A DNA stretch of 64,000 bases, taken from assembly GCA_037388505.1 (NCBI GenBank), contig JARRKC010000012.1, positions 1 through 64,000 on the forward strand, given 5' to 3'. The notes beneath the pieces are model-generated. The model was given only the letters and a program-made list of their open reading frames with translations, did not search any database and was not told the DNA's origin. Positions 25,920-34,046 of this stretch are shown in pieces (the stretch's first letter is position 1; the number at the start of each line of letters is the position of its first letter). The translations under genes and the position numbers were made by a program. This DNA comes from JARRKC01 sp037388505. Its GTDB lineage: Bacteria > Acidobacteriota > UBA6911 > RPQK01 > JAPXNP01.

Positions 25920-26507
25920 TCAGCAGTAAATCTCGCGCAACTCCTCCCGAAGCTTGCGAACCGCCGTGAACAGATGCTTCTTGACGGTCCCTTCGGCACA
26001 ATCGAGAAATTCCGCGATTTCGCGCAGCTTGTAGCCTTCAAAGTGACGCAGGATGAACACCATTCGCTGTTGCGGCGACAGATCGTCCAGAGCAAATCGG
26101 ATCCGAGGGGCAATCTCCGAGCTGAATCTATCCTGCTCATACGTCGGCCGCCGAACCAGTTGAGGAGGCACATTGCCGGAATCACTCTCGCGGCCGGGCC
26201 GATAGAGCGACTCTCCGTCAAGGGCGATGTGACGACTGCTCTTGTCGCGCTGGCGAAGCGTAAGACAGACATTCGTCACGACCCGGAAGAGCCAGGTCGA
26301 AAACTGGCTCTCGAACTTGAACGAGTCAATCGCCCTGTGCACTCTCATGAAAACCTCTTGGTAGACATCCTGTGCCGTCTCCCGATCACCCGTATAACGC
26401 AGAGCCGTAGACAGGACGCGACGGTCATAGCGGCGAACCAGTTCTTCGAATGCCATTGCATCCCCGCCGCGTGCCTGCAAGACCAGTTCGTTGTCGTCCA
26501 GCGTCAT
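25920..26507 (-). CDS. ECF RNA polymerase sigma factor
   Basis: A 195-residue ECF sigma-70 factor. Region 2 is visible in FEELVRRYDRRVLSTALRY and DVYQEVFMRVHRAIDSFKFE followed by STWLFRVVTNVCL; region 4 in LDDLSPQQRMVFILRHFEGY, LREIAEFLDCAEGTVKKHLF and KLREELREIYC. The ATG at 26507 has AGGA upstream (read on the minus strand); a start at 26534 would add nine residues. It is co-transcribed with its anti-sigma factor and the DUF4097 gene and presumably controls an envelope response. A 9-bp inverted repeat lies in its upstream region. Confidence 0.92.
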   Translation of the reverse strand: MTLDDNELVLQARGGDAMAFEELVRRYDRRVLSTALRYTGDRETAQDVYQEVFMRVHRAIDSFKFESQFSTWLFRVVTNVCLTLRQRDKSSRHIALDGESLYRPGRESDSGNVPPQLVRRPTYEQDRFSSEIAPRIRFALDDLSPQQRMVFILRHFEGYKLREIAEFLDCAEGTVKKHLFTAVRKLREELREIYC

Positions 26508-26528
26508 CAGGAGCCTTTTCGTGTCACT

Positions 26529-26578
26529 CGCCAACTTGAGACCTGTGTCAACGCAAAATGGTTGGGGGAAAGTTGGCG
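26529..26578. promoter_or_regulatory. Inverted repeat upstream of the ECF sigma gene
   Basis: CGCCAACTT (26529-26537) and AAGTTGGCG (26570-26578) are exact reverse complements, 32 bases apart. Between them, on the minus strand, lies TTGACA (26551-26546), but no matching -10 box is seen. The arms could bind a regulator of the sigma operon; direct evidence is lacking. Confidence 0.4.
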
Positions 26579-26696
26579 GAAGTTGTCAGGGCGGGTTGGA
26601 GGACGCCACCTGAACCGGGGAATCCAGCCAAGCGGGAGTGCAGGCAGGCCGGATTCCAGCGAACTCCGGCGAGAGCGTGGCGCCGGCCGGCGATTG

Positions 26697-27248
26697 TCAA
26701 TCGTGATGGGCGTCATGGTTCTGATTGTGAAGCCAGTAGATCCCACAGATCGTCTTGGCGTCCTGGATCTCCCCTCGGTCAATCAGCTGGAGTGCCTCGG
26801 CCAGGGAATAGAACTCCACTTCGAGATGTTCATCAAATTCGGGGTTGGCGCCGACGCGACGAACCTTGGGCGCGAAAAAGAAATGGAGGAGTTCGTCGCA
26901 GAAGCCGGGAGAAGAGTAGAAGCTCAGTGCTGGGATCAGCGATTCGGCGCGGAATCCGGTCTCCTCTTCCAGTTCTCGGGCGGCGGCCTCGGACGGGTCC
27001 TCCCGGTTATCGATCTTGCCGGCGGGAAGCTCGAGTACCTCCCGGTTCACGGGATAGCGGTGTTGACGCACGAACGGAATGGACCCCTCGGAAGTCAGGG
27101 CGAGCACCACCACGCCCCCGGGATGACGAACGACCTCCCGGATCGTCCTTTTCCCCGATATTTCAATCTCGTCGACGATCAGATCAACGATTCTTCCTCG
27201 ATAAACGTCCTGTGTCGAGATGAGTCTTCCACGCTTGTCTTCGAGCAT
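26697..27248 (-). CDS. Nudix hydrolase, ADP-ribose pyrophosphatase type
   Basis: A protein of about 183 residues. The Nudix box is intact: GKIDNREDPSEAAARELEEE followed by TGF (G-x5-E-x7-REUxEExGU). The N-terminal STQDVYRGRIVDLIVDEIE and VVRHPGGVVVLALT segments and RQHRYPVNREVLELPAGKID match ADP-ribose/ADP-sugar pyrophosphatases (NudF-like), which cleave ADP-ribose to AMP and ribose 5-phosphate. The ATG at 27248 gives a family-like N-terminus; ATGs at 27284 and 27341 are in frame but lie in the repeat-rich region and have no ribosome site. It is transcribed divergently from the gene at 27472. Confidence 0.88.
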   Translation of the reverse strand: MLEDKRGRLISTQDVYRGRIVDLIVDEIEISGKRTIREVVRHPGGVVVLALTSEGSIPFVRQHRYPVNREVLELPAGKIDNREDPSEAAARELEEETGFRAESLIPALSFYSSPGFCDELLHFFFAPKVRRVGANPEFDEHLEVEFYSLAEALQLIDRGEIQDAKTICGIYWLHNQNHDAHHD

Positions 27249-27295
27249 ATACTGGATTCTGGCAGTTTTTGACGCCGACGTCATGGGGCGGGGTA

Positions 27296-27331
27296 GGACA
27301 ACCGTCTCCGGTTGTCCCGCTGCCCCGAACG
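27296..27331. repeat. Hairpin plus GAACGAACG repeat, copy 2
   Basis: GGACAACCG (27296-27304) and CGGTTGTCC (27309-27317) form a 9-bp stem with loop TCTC, followed by TGCCCCGAACGAACG. The arrangement and flank match 7850-7893. The stem bases differ between copies in compensating pairs, so the fold rather than the exact sequence seems to be kept. Confidence 0.6.
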
Positions 27332-27340
27332 AACGGTTCA

Positions 27341-27404
27341 CTGTTCACGTTCCACGTTCCGCGTTCCACGGGCAACGGGAGAACGGGAGAACGGGAGAAC
27401 GGGG
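27341..27404. repeat. Octamer arrays: GTTCCACG type and GGGAGAAC type
   Basis: GTTCACGTTCCACGTTCCGC (from 27343) begins an array of about 8-base period; related TTTCACGT words occur at 35405-35425 and 43217-43250. Next to it GGGAGAAC is repeated three times and closed by GGGG (27377-27404). The four G-runs are each separated by five bases, a canonical G-quadruplex pattern on the plus strand. The array lies in the gap between the Nudix and GT-C genes. Confidence 0.65.
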
Positions 27405-27471
27405 TGTGGGGCGGACGCCCCGGCTTGCGATGAACTTTTTGAGCCCGGCGGCATCACAATCGCAAGGTTTC

Positions 27472-28881
27472 ATGAAACAGGTCTGCATCTGTCTTTTGCT
27501 GGGAATCGTCGCTTTGGGAGCATACTCGGCTTCGTTCCCGGGGGCTTTTCATTTCGACGATCATCCCCTGTTGATCGAAAATCCGCGCGTTACCTCCCCG
27601 ACTTTCGATTATTCCTCGTTCATCGAGATGTACGGTGGGCGGCCGCTGACACTCTGGACTTTCCACCTGAACTACCGCCTGTTTGGAGCCGTGCCTGCTT
27701 CTTTCCACGGGGTCAACGTGTTCCTGCACGCTCTGGCCGGTATCCTGCTATATCTGTTGATTCGTGGATGGAAGTTCTCATGGGGTGTGGCTTTCAGCGC
27801 TGCCCTGCTTTTCGTTCTCCACCCGGCGCAGGCTCAGGCGGTCGATTACGTCTGGGCGCGTTCGCTGCTGTTGATGGCCGTGTTCGGTCTGGCGGCTCTT
27901 CTGCTCGTCCGGCGCCATCCCTGGTGGGCGTTGTTCCTACTGCAGTTGGCCGTCTGGAGCCGAGCCGATGCCCTGGTCCTGCTGGTTCCCTTGATTCTGC
28001 TGGATCGTCGTCTTCTGAAGCCGGGACTTGTGCTTGCCGCGTTCGATCTCGCCTGTTTCGTGTATGGATTCGTCCTCGCCTCACCGGCCGAGTTTGCCTG
28101 GAACCATCCGGGCTGGGTCGACTTCTGGCTGCAGGCTCCGCTGGTGCTGCTGCACTACCTGGGTTGGATGATCTGGCCCAATCGCTTCTCGATCTTCCAT
28201 GGACCGTCCGTGATCAGCGCTCTCCCGCTGATCGTCGCCGCCGGTACCGTGGCGGCTTTGGGCGTGGCGGCGCTGGCCCTCGGGCGGCGTATCTTTCCGA
28301 TCTGGATCGGAATGGGGTGGGCCCTTCTGCTTCTTCTCCCCTCGGTGCTCATACCGAACAGCGAGCCTTTCAGTGAGAGTCGCGCCTACCTGGCCATTGC
28401 CGGACTCGCCCTGGCCGCGGCGTGGGGGACGTGGACAGGCGCACAGTCTATCGGAGGAAGGTTCCGACGTCCGCTTCTGGGCCGGCTCGTTGGAATATTC
28501 GTGCTGGCCGGGCTGATCATTCCAGCGTATGCGATGACCCAGGAACGTCATCGGATCTGGGCTGACGATGTGGCGCTCTGGCGGGAGGCGGTCGATCAGG
28601 AACCGGATGAAGTCCTGCCCAACTACAACTTGGCTGTAGCCCTGTCGAACCGCGGAAAGACCGACGAAGCCTGCAGGTATTTCACCCGGGGTGTGAATTT
28701 GAACCCCCGAGACGACATGAGCTATTCTGGCTTGGGTTATTGTGCGGAAGTGAACGGACAAATCAGTCGAGCCGCCGGATACTATTCTCAGGCTCTCTCG
28801 CTGAACGACGGAAATGAGTATGCGCGCGAGGCGCTGCATCGGCTTGGCCTGAAACCGGATCCGGGAGAGGCAAAGCCTTGA
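27472..28881 (+). CDS. GT-C membrane glycosyltransferase with C-terminal TPRs (TMTC-like)
   Basis: A protein of about 469 residues. The ATG at 27472 (MKQVCICLLLGIVALGAYS) has AAGG five bases upstream and starts in the first membrane helix; an ATG at 27430 is possible. The first periplasmic loop has FPGAFHFDDHPLLIENP, the double-Asp motif of TMTC-like O-mannosyltransferases, and GGRPLTLWTFHLNYRLFGA follows. About ten helices precede two TPR units (DEVLPNYNLAVALSNRGKTD and DDMSYSGLGYCAEVNGQISR). Substrate is unknown; eukaryotic TMTCs mannosylate cadherins. The next gene starts at the overlapping TTGA. Confidence 0.82.
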   Translation: MKQVCICLLLGIVALGAYSASFPGAFHFDDHPLLIENPRVTSPTFDYSSFIEMYGGRPLTLWTFHLNYRLFGAVPASFHGVNVFLHALAGILLYLLIRGWKFSWGVAFSAALLFVLHPAQAQAVDYVWARSLLLMAVFGLAALLLVRRHPWWALFLLQLAVWSRADALVLLVPLILLDRRLLKPGLVLAAFDLACFVYGFVLASPAEFAWNHPGWVDFWLQAPLVLLHYLGWMIWPNRFSIFHGPSVISALPLIVAAGTVAALGVAALALGRRIFPIWIGMGWALLLLLPSVLIPNSEPFSESRAYLAIAGLALAAAWGTWTGAQSIGGRFRRPLLGRLVGIFVLAGLIIPAYAMTQERHRIWADDVALWREAVDQEPDEVLPNYNLAVALSNRGKTDEACRYFTRGVNLNPRDDMSYSGLGYCAEVNGQISRAAGYYSQALSLNDGNEYAREALHRLGLKPDPGEAKP

Positions 28882-29441
28882 AGTACGCAAATCAGATCAA
28901 CCTGGCCCTGGCAGTCGTGGGAGTCCTGGTCGTGCTGTACGCCCTCTCGGTGACGTTTCTCGCTCCCTCTCCCTCGGCTAGATTGAACATTCAGCAGCTG
29001 GTTCAGGAGGGTTCCAGGAAGGTCCGTGCCATGCCATCCGCGGATACGTCGCCTGTTCTGCGGAATTCTACGACGACCGCACGGAGTTCCCTGGTGGGTG
29101 TGCCCGGCGCGCAACCGGCCCGTACCCCGGCATCCGGCATCGTGGGACTCCCCGGAGGGCTCAACCGGACCCCTCCGGCCTCCGGCGCGCTGCCTTCGAC
29201 ACGTTCGAACCGCATCGGCACTGCGCGTGGGCTAGGTTCTCCGTCTCCGCCAGGGAGCTCAGGCTCGCTGAATCCCAATCCGAACGAGGACGAGTCGTCG
29301 TCCTATAATCGAGCCCAGCCGACGTGGAACCTGAACCGACCTCCGGACGGTGCCGAGTCCGCCAAACGGGGCATGAATGACAACAACACCCCGACACCGC
29401 CGACCCGTTCGTCGATGCCCGTGCAGCAGCGAAGACCTTGA
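28878..29441 (+). CDS. Membrane-anchored Pro/Ser-rich protein, unknown function
   Basis: A 187-residue protein starting at a TTG whose TTGA overlaps the stop codon of the GT-C/TPR gene, so the two are translationally coupled. One N-terminal transmembrane helix (INLALAVVGVLVVLYALSVT) is followed by about 150 residues of low-complexity Pro, Ser, Thr, Gly and Arg without recognisable domain. Such a tail is a plausible target for O-glycosylation by the upstream enzyme, an inference from linkage and composition only. Confidence 0.65.
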   Translation: MKYANQINLALAVVGVLVVLYALSVTFLAPSPSARLNIQQLVQEGSRKVRAMPSADTSPVLRNSTTTARSSLVGVPGAQPARTPASGIVGLPGGLNRTPPASGALPSTRSNRIGTARGLGSPSPPGSSGSLNPNPNEDESSSYNRAQPTWNLNRPPDGAESAKRGMNDNNTPTPPTRSSMPVQQRRP

Positions 29442-29443
29442 TT

Positions 29444-29459
29444 GCCCGACGCCGGTCGG
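29444..29459. terminator. Small GC hairpin after the Pro/Ser-rich gene
   Basis: CCCGAC and GTCGGG form a 6-bp stem with loop GCCG two bases after the stop codon. There is no T-run, so termination activity is doubtful. Confidence 0.3.
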
Positions 29460-29547
29460 GATCCCCGATAGAAAGATCCGTGTGACTATGCATTTGATGG
29501 ATGCTTGTGATCAGGTTTCGAATCGACATTGATCGAGGAGGTGAGCC

Positions 29548-30414
29548 ATGGCTGAGCTGGTAAATCGTAGACAAGCGCTCGTTGGAGCCGCCGCCGGAAT
29601 CGCCGCCCTTCGCCTTTCGGAAACCGCAGCATTCGCAGCAACTCAGGGGCAGGTCAAACAGTCCGTCTGTCGCTGGTGCTACGGGTCGATCCCGCTGGCG
29701 GAGCTGGCCGCAGAGGCGCGCAGGCTGGGCTACCGGTCGATTGAATTGCTGGACCCCAAGGACGTTCCCACGGTCAAGGCACAAGGCTTGACCTGTGCGA
29801 TGTTGAACGGGACGGGTCCAATCAACGACTGTCTGAACCGCGTCGAGAATCATGATCGTTGTGAAGCCGAGCTGCGCCGGGCGATCGACTTTGCAGCTTC
29901 CACGGAACTCCCCAACGTGATCTGTTTCTCCGGCAACCGCGCAGGGATGGACGACGAAGAAGGATTGAAGAACTGTGTCGCAGGCCTCAAGAGGATTGCC
30001 GGCTACGCTGAGAAGAAGGGCGTGACCGTCTGCCTGGAGCTTCTCAACAGCAAAGTAGATCACAAGGACTACATGGCGGATCACACTCAATGGGGTGCCC
30101 GCGTCATCCAGGCCGTGGGGTCGAAACGGGTGAAACTCCTCTACGACATCTACCACATGCAAATCATGGAGGGGGATGTGATTCGCACGATTCGCGACAA
30201 CCATGAGTACATCGGCCACTACCACACCGGCGGCGTGCCTGGTCGAAACGAGATCGATGAGACCCAGGAATTGAATTACCCGGCTATCGTTCGGGCCATC
30301 ATGGAGACCGGATATGAGGGCTTCATCGGTCAGGAATTCATCCCCAAGAGGGACCCACTGACTTCGCTGGGACAGGGCTATCGGATCTGTGCGGTCGACG
30401 TGAAGTCGGCCTGA
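29548..30414 (+). CDS. TAT-exported hydroxypyruvate-isomerase-like TIM-barrel protein
   Basis: A 288-residue protein of the xylose-isomerase-like TIM-barrel family. The N-terminus LVNRRQALVGAAAGIAAL is a twin-arginine signal. Family landmarks are a conserved Glu in YRSIELLDP, VTVCLELLNSKVDHK, VKLLYDIYHMQIMEGD, HYHTGGVPGRNEID and FIGQEFIPKRDPLTSL, matching hydroxypyruvate isomerase and related sugar isomerases/epimerases with a divalent metal at the Glu/Asp/His/Glu set. The true substrate is unknown; a TAT-exported form suggests a periplasmic sugar epimerase. GAGGAGG lies just before the ATG. It is 82 bases upstream of the ABC operon. Confidence 0.85.
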   Translation: MAELVNRRQALVGAAAGIAALRLSETAAFAATQGQVKQSVCRWCYGSIPLAELAAEARRLGYRSIELLDPKDVPTVKAQGLTCAMLNGTGPINDCLNRVENHDRCEAELRRAIDFAASTELPNVICFSGNRAGMDDEEGLKNCVAGLKRIAGYAEKKGVTVCLELLNSKVDHKDYMADHTQWGARVIQAVGSKRVKLLYDIYHMQIMEGDVIRTIRDNHEYIGHYHTGGVPGRNEIDETQELNYPAIVRAIMETGYEGFIGQEFIPKRDPLTSLGQGYRICAVDVKSA

Positions 30415-30496
30415 GCACGAGTCGGCAACGTCGGCTCGATGAAAACGGAAGACGGTATGGACGCTCCAGCCGAGTCGAACCGGGAGGCAATTTGGA

Positions 30497-31333
30497 ATGG
30501 TTGAGTCAGACATTGCCATGATCGAGGCAAGAAACCTGTCGAAATACTACGGTTCCTTCGTTGCGATCGAAGATATCTCTTTCAGGATTCCGGCAGGGCA
30601 GGTGGTGGCCTTTCTCGGGCCGAACGGTGCGGGAAAGAGCACGACGATGAAGATTCTGTCGGGCTACCTGGCGCCGAGCGGAGGCACGGCCTACATCGCC
30701 GGTCTCGACATTCAGCGAGAGCGACTCGAGGCGGCGCGCAGGATGGGTTATCTCCCTGAAAACGGACCGCTCTATCTGGACATGACCCCCAAGGAGCTTC
30801 TGGAGTTCTTTGGTGCGGCTCGAAGCCTGGAAGGTGGAGAACTCGATGACCGGATCGAGTGGGTCACGGAACGCTGCGCCCTCCGGGAGGTGCTGGAGAA
30901 GCCGATCGGCAAGCTCTCGAAAGGATACCGCCAGCGCGTCGGTCTTGCGCAGGCGCTGCTGCACGATCCCGAGGTGCTGGTCATGGATGAGCCGACGGCG
31001 GGTCTCGATCCCAATCAGATCCGAGAGTTTCGGCGCGGTATCCGCGACCTGGCCTCGACCAAGACCGTGCTGATATCGACTCACATTCTTCGCGAGGTCG
31101 AAGTCACGGCCGACCGAGTATTGCTGATCCACTCGGGCCGACTGGTCTTCGATGGCACTCCAGGAGAGTTGGGGCATGATGGATCACTCGAGGAGCCGTT
31201 CTACCGGTTGACGAATTTCGGTGCACCGCCGCCGAAGTCTCCGGGTCAATCGGGCGGCCAGTCCGGGGAGCATCGGCCGGATCCCCGGTCCGTCGAATCC
31301 CAGCCGACGGAGGTGCGCAATGAGAATCAATAA
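30497..31333 (+). CDS. ABC transporter ATPase, GldA-like
   Basis: A 278-residue ATPase. Walker A is LGPNGAGKSTTM, the signature is KLSKGYRQRVGLAQAL, Walker B is VLVMDEPTAGLD and the H-loop is STHIL. The pattern YLPENGPLYLDMTPKELLEF is typical of GldA and related ABC-2 exporters. A Gly/Pro-rich tail of about 35 residues follows the domain. The stop codon at 31331-31333 overlaps the start of the fused permease gene by 14 bases, so the two are co-transcribed. The ATG at 30497 is used; an ATG at 30518 is also possible. Confidence 0.9.
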   Translation: MVESDIAMIEARNLSKYYGSFVAIEDISFRIPAGQVVAFLGPNGAGKSTTMKILSGYLAPSGGTAYIAGLDIQRERLEAARRMGYLPENGPLYLDMTPKELLEFFGAARSLEGGELDDRIEWVTERCALREVLEKPIGKLSKGYRQRVGLAQALLHDPEVLVMDEPTAGLDPNQIREFRRGIRDLASTKTVLISTHILREVEVTADRVLLIHSGRLVFDGTPGELGHDGSLEEPFYRLTNFGAPPPKSPGQSGGQSGEHRPDPRSVESQPTEVRNENQ

Positions 31334-34046
31334 GGAATTCGTCAAGGCCCTGGTGTTGAGGGACTTGCGGCGATACTTCAGCAATCCGACCGGCTACGTC
31401 TTCATCACGCTTTTCATATTTTTGAGCGCTGCTGCCGCCTTTTGGCAGGATCGCTTCTTTCTGAACAATCTTGCCAACCTGGACGAACTCAATCAGCTCT
31501 TTCCCTTTCTGCTGCTGTTCTTCATCCCGGCTTTGACCATGTCGGTCTGGTCGGAAGAAAAACGGCAATCCACGGACGAACTCCTGCTGACAATGCCCGC
31601 CAGGAGCTTCGAGGTCGTGCTCGGGAAGTATCTTTCGACTCTGGGGATCTACACGGCGGCGCTGCTCCTGTCGCTCAGCCACGTGATCGTTCTCTACTGG
31701 CTGGGCCGGCCGGATCCGGGCGTGATGTTCTCGAACTATCTGGGCTACTGGCTGCTCGGGGCCGCCCTGATCAGCCTGGGATTGGTGGCCAGCCAGTTGA
31801 CGGCCAACACGGCGATTGCCTTCATCCTGGGCGCCGCGTTCTGCGCTCTGGCTATGTTCATCGGATCGCTGGTCGGAATTCTCAGCCCGGTCTTCGGCCA
31901 CACTCTCGACGCGAACGGTCTGGTCGCCCACTTTCAGGACTTTGCGAGCGGTGTGGTCAGTCTCTCCGGGATCTTCTACTTCGTGGCGCTCGCGGCCACG
32001 ATGCTCTACGTCAACACGTTGATCATCGATTGCAGGCATTGGCCCAAGCAGTGGGAGGGCCGCCCTACGACGCTCCACCAAACCGTTCGCGTCGTGGGAG
32101 TGGTACTTGCTGTGCTTAGTATCAACATTCTGCTCGGGCGAGCGGGAGGCCGCCTCGATGTGACGGCCGAACACCTGCATTCGGTCAGCAGCGAAACCAG
32201 GACGATCCTCTCTGAGCTTCCCGAGGGACGGACGGTTTTCGTTCAGGCTTATGTGAGTCCGGAGGTGCCGCAGTCCTACGTGCAGTCACGGGCCAACCTG
32301 CTGAGTACTTTGCATGAGATTGGCTCAATTGCCGGCTCGAGAGTGCAGATCATGCTTCGGGACACCGTGCCGTTCAGCCCCGAAGCCCGGGAAGCCCGGG
32401 AGAAGTTTGGTATCGTACCGCGGCAGGTCACGGACCTCGAAGGGGCCAGGGCAGGTATCGACCAGATTTTCATGGGCATCGCGATCACCTGCGGCGCCGA
32501 GGAGCAGGTGATTCCTTTCCTCGACAGAGGGTTGTCTCCGGAATACGAATTGACGCGGAGCATTCGTGTCGTCGCCGGAACGGGCCGCAAGAAGGTGGGC
32601 GTGCTGCAGACGGCCATCAACGTGTTCGGGGGTCTCGACTTTCAGACGATGCACAACGCGCCCGAATGGCCCATCGTCGAGGAACTGAAGAAGCAGTACG
32701 AAGTGGTTCGGCTGCAGCCCGGTTCCGAGATTCCATCGGACCTGGATGGTCTGTTGGTCGTCCTTCCCTCGTCGTTGACCCAGCCCGCCATGGATACGCT
32801 GGCGGCGGCGATCCACCGAGGGACGCCCACGCTTCTGCTTGAGGACCCGCTGCCGCTGGTCAGTCCCGGGCTGGCTCCTTCGGAACCTCCAGGCGGCAAC
32901 ATGAATCCGATGATGCGCAGCCAGGCTCCTCAGGAGCCGAAGGGTGACATCGGGGCCCTGATGGCCGGAATCGGCATCAACTGGAACTCTGCCCGCGTTG
33001 TCTGGGACACCTACAATCCGCATCCTGATCTGGCCAGTCTTCCGCCCGAAGTGATCTTCGTCGGCAAAGGAAATGAGAATGCCGAGGCTTTCAATACGAA
33101 GGCGGCGGAGTCGGCGCCATTGCAGGAACTCGTCCTTCTGTACCCGGGGGCCTTTCAGAAGGCGGTCGACACGAAGCTGAATTTCATCCCGCTCGTCGAA
33201 ACCGGCAAGGTGTCCGGGGCTTTTCAGTACTCTCAGTTGCTACAGCGCAACTTCTTCGGAACGCAGTTGAATCGTAACCTTCGGCACATTCCGGATGACG
33301 CCGTCTTCACGATCGCGGCGGAGGTTCGCGGAGCCGCCCCCAGCGCGGAATCGGAAGCTGAGGATCCCGCCGCGAAACAAGACTCCAAAACCGACTCAGG
33401 CGACTCCAGGCAGGCGGAGAAAGCGACGGCCAAGCCGATTCACGTCATTGCGATTGCGGACGTGGATTTCATCTCGCAGCAGTTCTTCGACCTTCGTGCT
33501 CAAGGCCCGAAGAACTTGAATTTCGACAATGTCTCGTTCTTCCTCAACTGCATGGACGTCCTGACGGGGGACCCGTCGTTCATCGCATTGCGCAGCAAGC
33601 GGGTCAAGCACCGGACGCTGGAGAGAGTCGAGGAACAGACGCGGGCCTTTATCACCCAGCGGATCAAAGAGGAGAAGCAGGCCGAGAACGACGCCGACGC
33701 GGCGCTCAAAGAGGCCCAGGCGGCCCTCGATCGTAAAGTCGCCGAAGTGCGGCAGCGTTCGGACCTTTCCGATCAGACCAAACAGATGATGGCCCGCAAC
33801 CTCCAGGAATCGGAAAACCGGAAATTCGAGGTCCTCAAGGCCAACATCGAGTCGGCCAAGGAGGCCAAGATTCATGCCGGCCGGGAGAAGACCGAGGAGC
33901 AAACCCGTCGAATTCAGAACGGCATTCGGACGTTTGCCGTGCTGTTTCCGCCGATTCCGGTCTTTCTGCTCGGTGTCTGGATATTTCTGAAGAGACAACG
34001 GCGCGAGCGCGAAGGCGCGGCGGCCGCACGACGACTGAGGTCATGA
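31320..34046 (+). CDS. Fused ABC-2 permease and GldG-type domain (GldF-GldG)
   Basis: A protein of about 908 residues combining two proteins that are separate in the Bacteroidetes gliding-motility system. Residues 1-240 are an ABC-2 permease with six helices (VKALVLRDLRRYFSNPTGYV, IPALTMSVWSEEKRQSTDEL). After another helix near 265 comes a GldG-like part (LSELPEGRTVFVQAYVSPEV, GLDFQTMHNAPEWPIVEELK) followed by a long charged coiled-coil (about 790-860) and a final helix (LFPPIPVFLLGVWIFL). The ATG at 31320 begins MRINKEFVKALVL. The DUF4340 gene starts at an ATGA overlap. The exported substrate is unknown. Confidence 0.88.
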   Translation: MRINKEFVKALVLRDLRRYFSNPTGYVFITLFIFLSAAAAFWQDRFFLNNLANLDELNQLFPFLLLFFIPALTMSVWSEEKRQSTDELLLTMPARSFEVVLGKYLSTLGIYTAALLLSLSHVIVLYWLGRPDPGVMFSNYLGYWLLGAALISLGLVASQLTANTAIAFILGAAFCALAMFIGSLVGILSPVFGHTLDANGLVAHFQDFASGVVSLSGIFYFVALAATMLYVNTLIIDCRHWPKQWEGRPTTLHQTVRVVGVVLAVLSINILLGRAGGRLDVTAEHLHSVSSETRTILSELPEGRTVFVQAYVSPEVPQSYVQSRANLLSTLHEIGSIAGSRVQIMLRDTVPFSPEAREAREKFGIVPRQVTDLEGARAGIDQIFMGIAITCGAEEQVIPFLDRGLSPEYELTRSIRVVAGTGRKKVGVLQTAINVFGGLDFQTMHNAPEWPIVEELKKQYEVVRLQPGSEIPSDLDGLLVVLPSSLTQPAMDTLAAAIHRGTPTLLLEDPLPLVSPGLAPSEPPGGNMNPMMRSQAPQEPKGDIGALMAGIGINWNSARVVWDTYNPHPDLASLPPEVIFVGKGNENAEAFNTKAAESAPLQELVLLYPGAFQKAVDTKLNFIPLVETGKVSGAFQYSQLLQRNFFGTQLNRNLRHIPDDAVFTIAAEVRGAAPSAESEAEDPAAKQDSKTDSGDSRQAEKATAKPIHVIAIADVDFISQQFFDLRAQGPKNLNFDNVSFFLNCMDVLTGDPSFIALRSKRVKHRTLERVEEQTRAFITQRIKEEKQAENDADAALKEAQAALDRKVAEVRQRSDLSDQTKQMMARNLQESENRKFEVLKANIESAKEAKIHAGREKTEEQTRRIQNGIRTFAVLFPPIPVFLLGVWIFLKRQRREREGAAAARRLRS

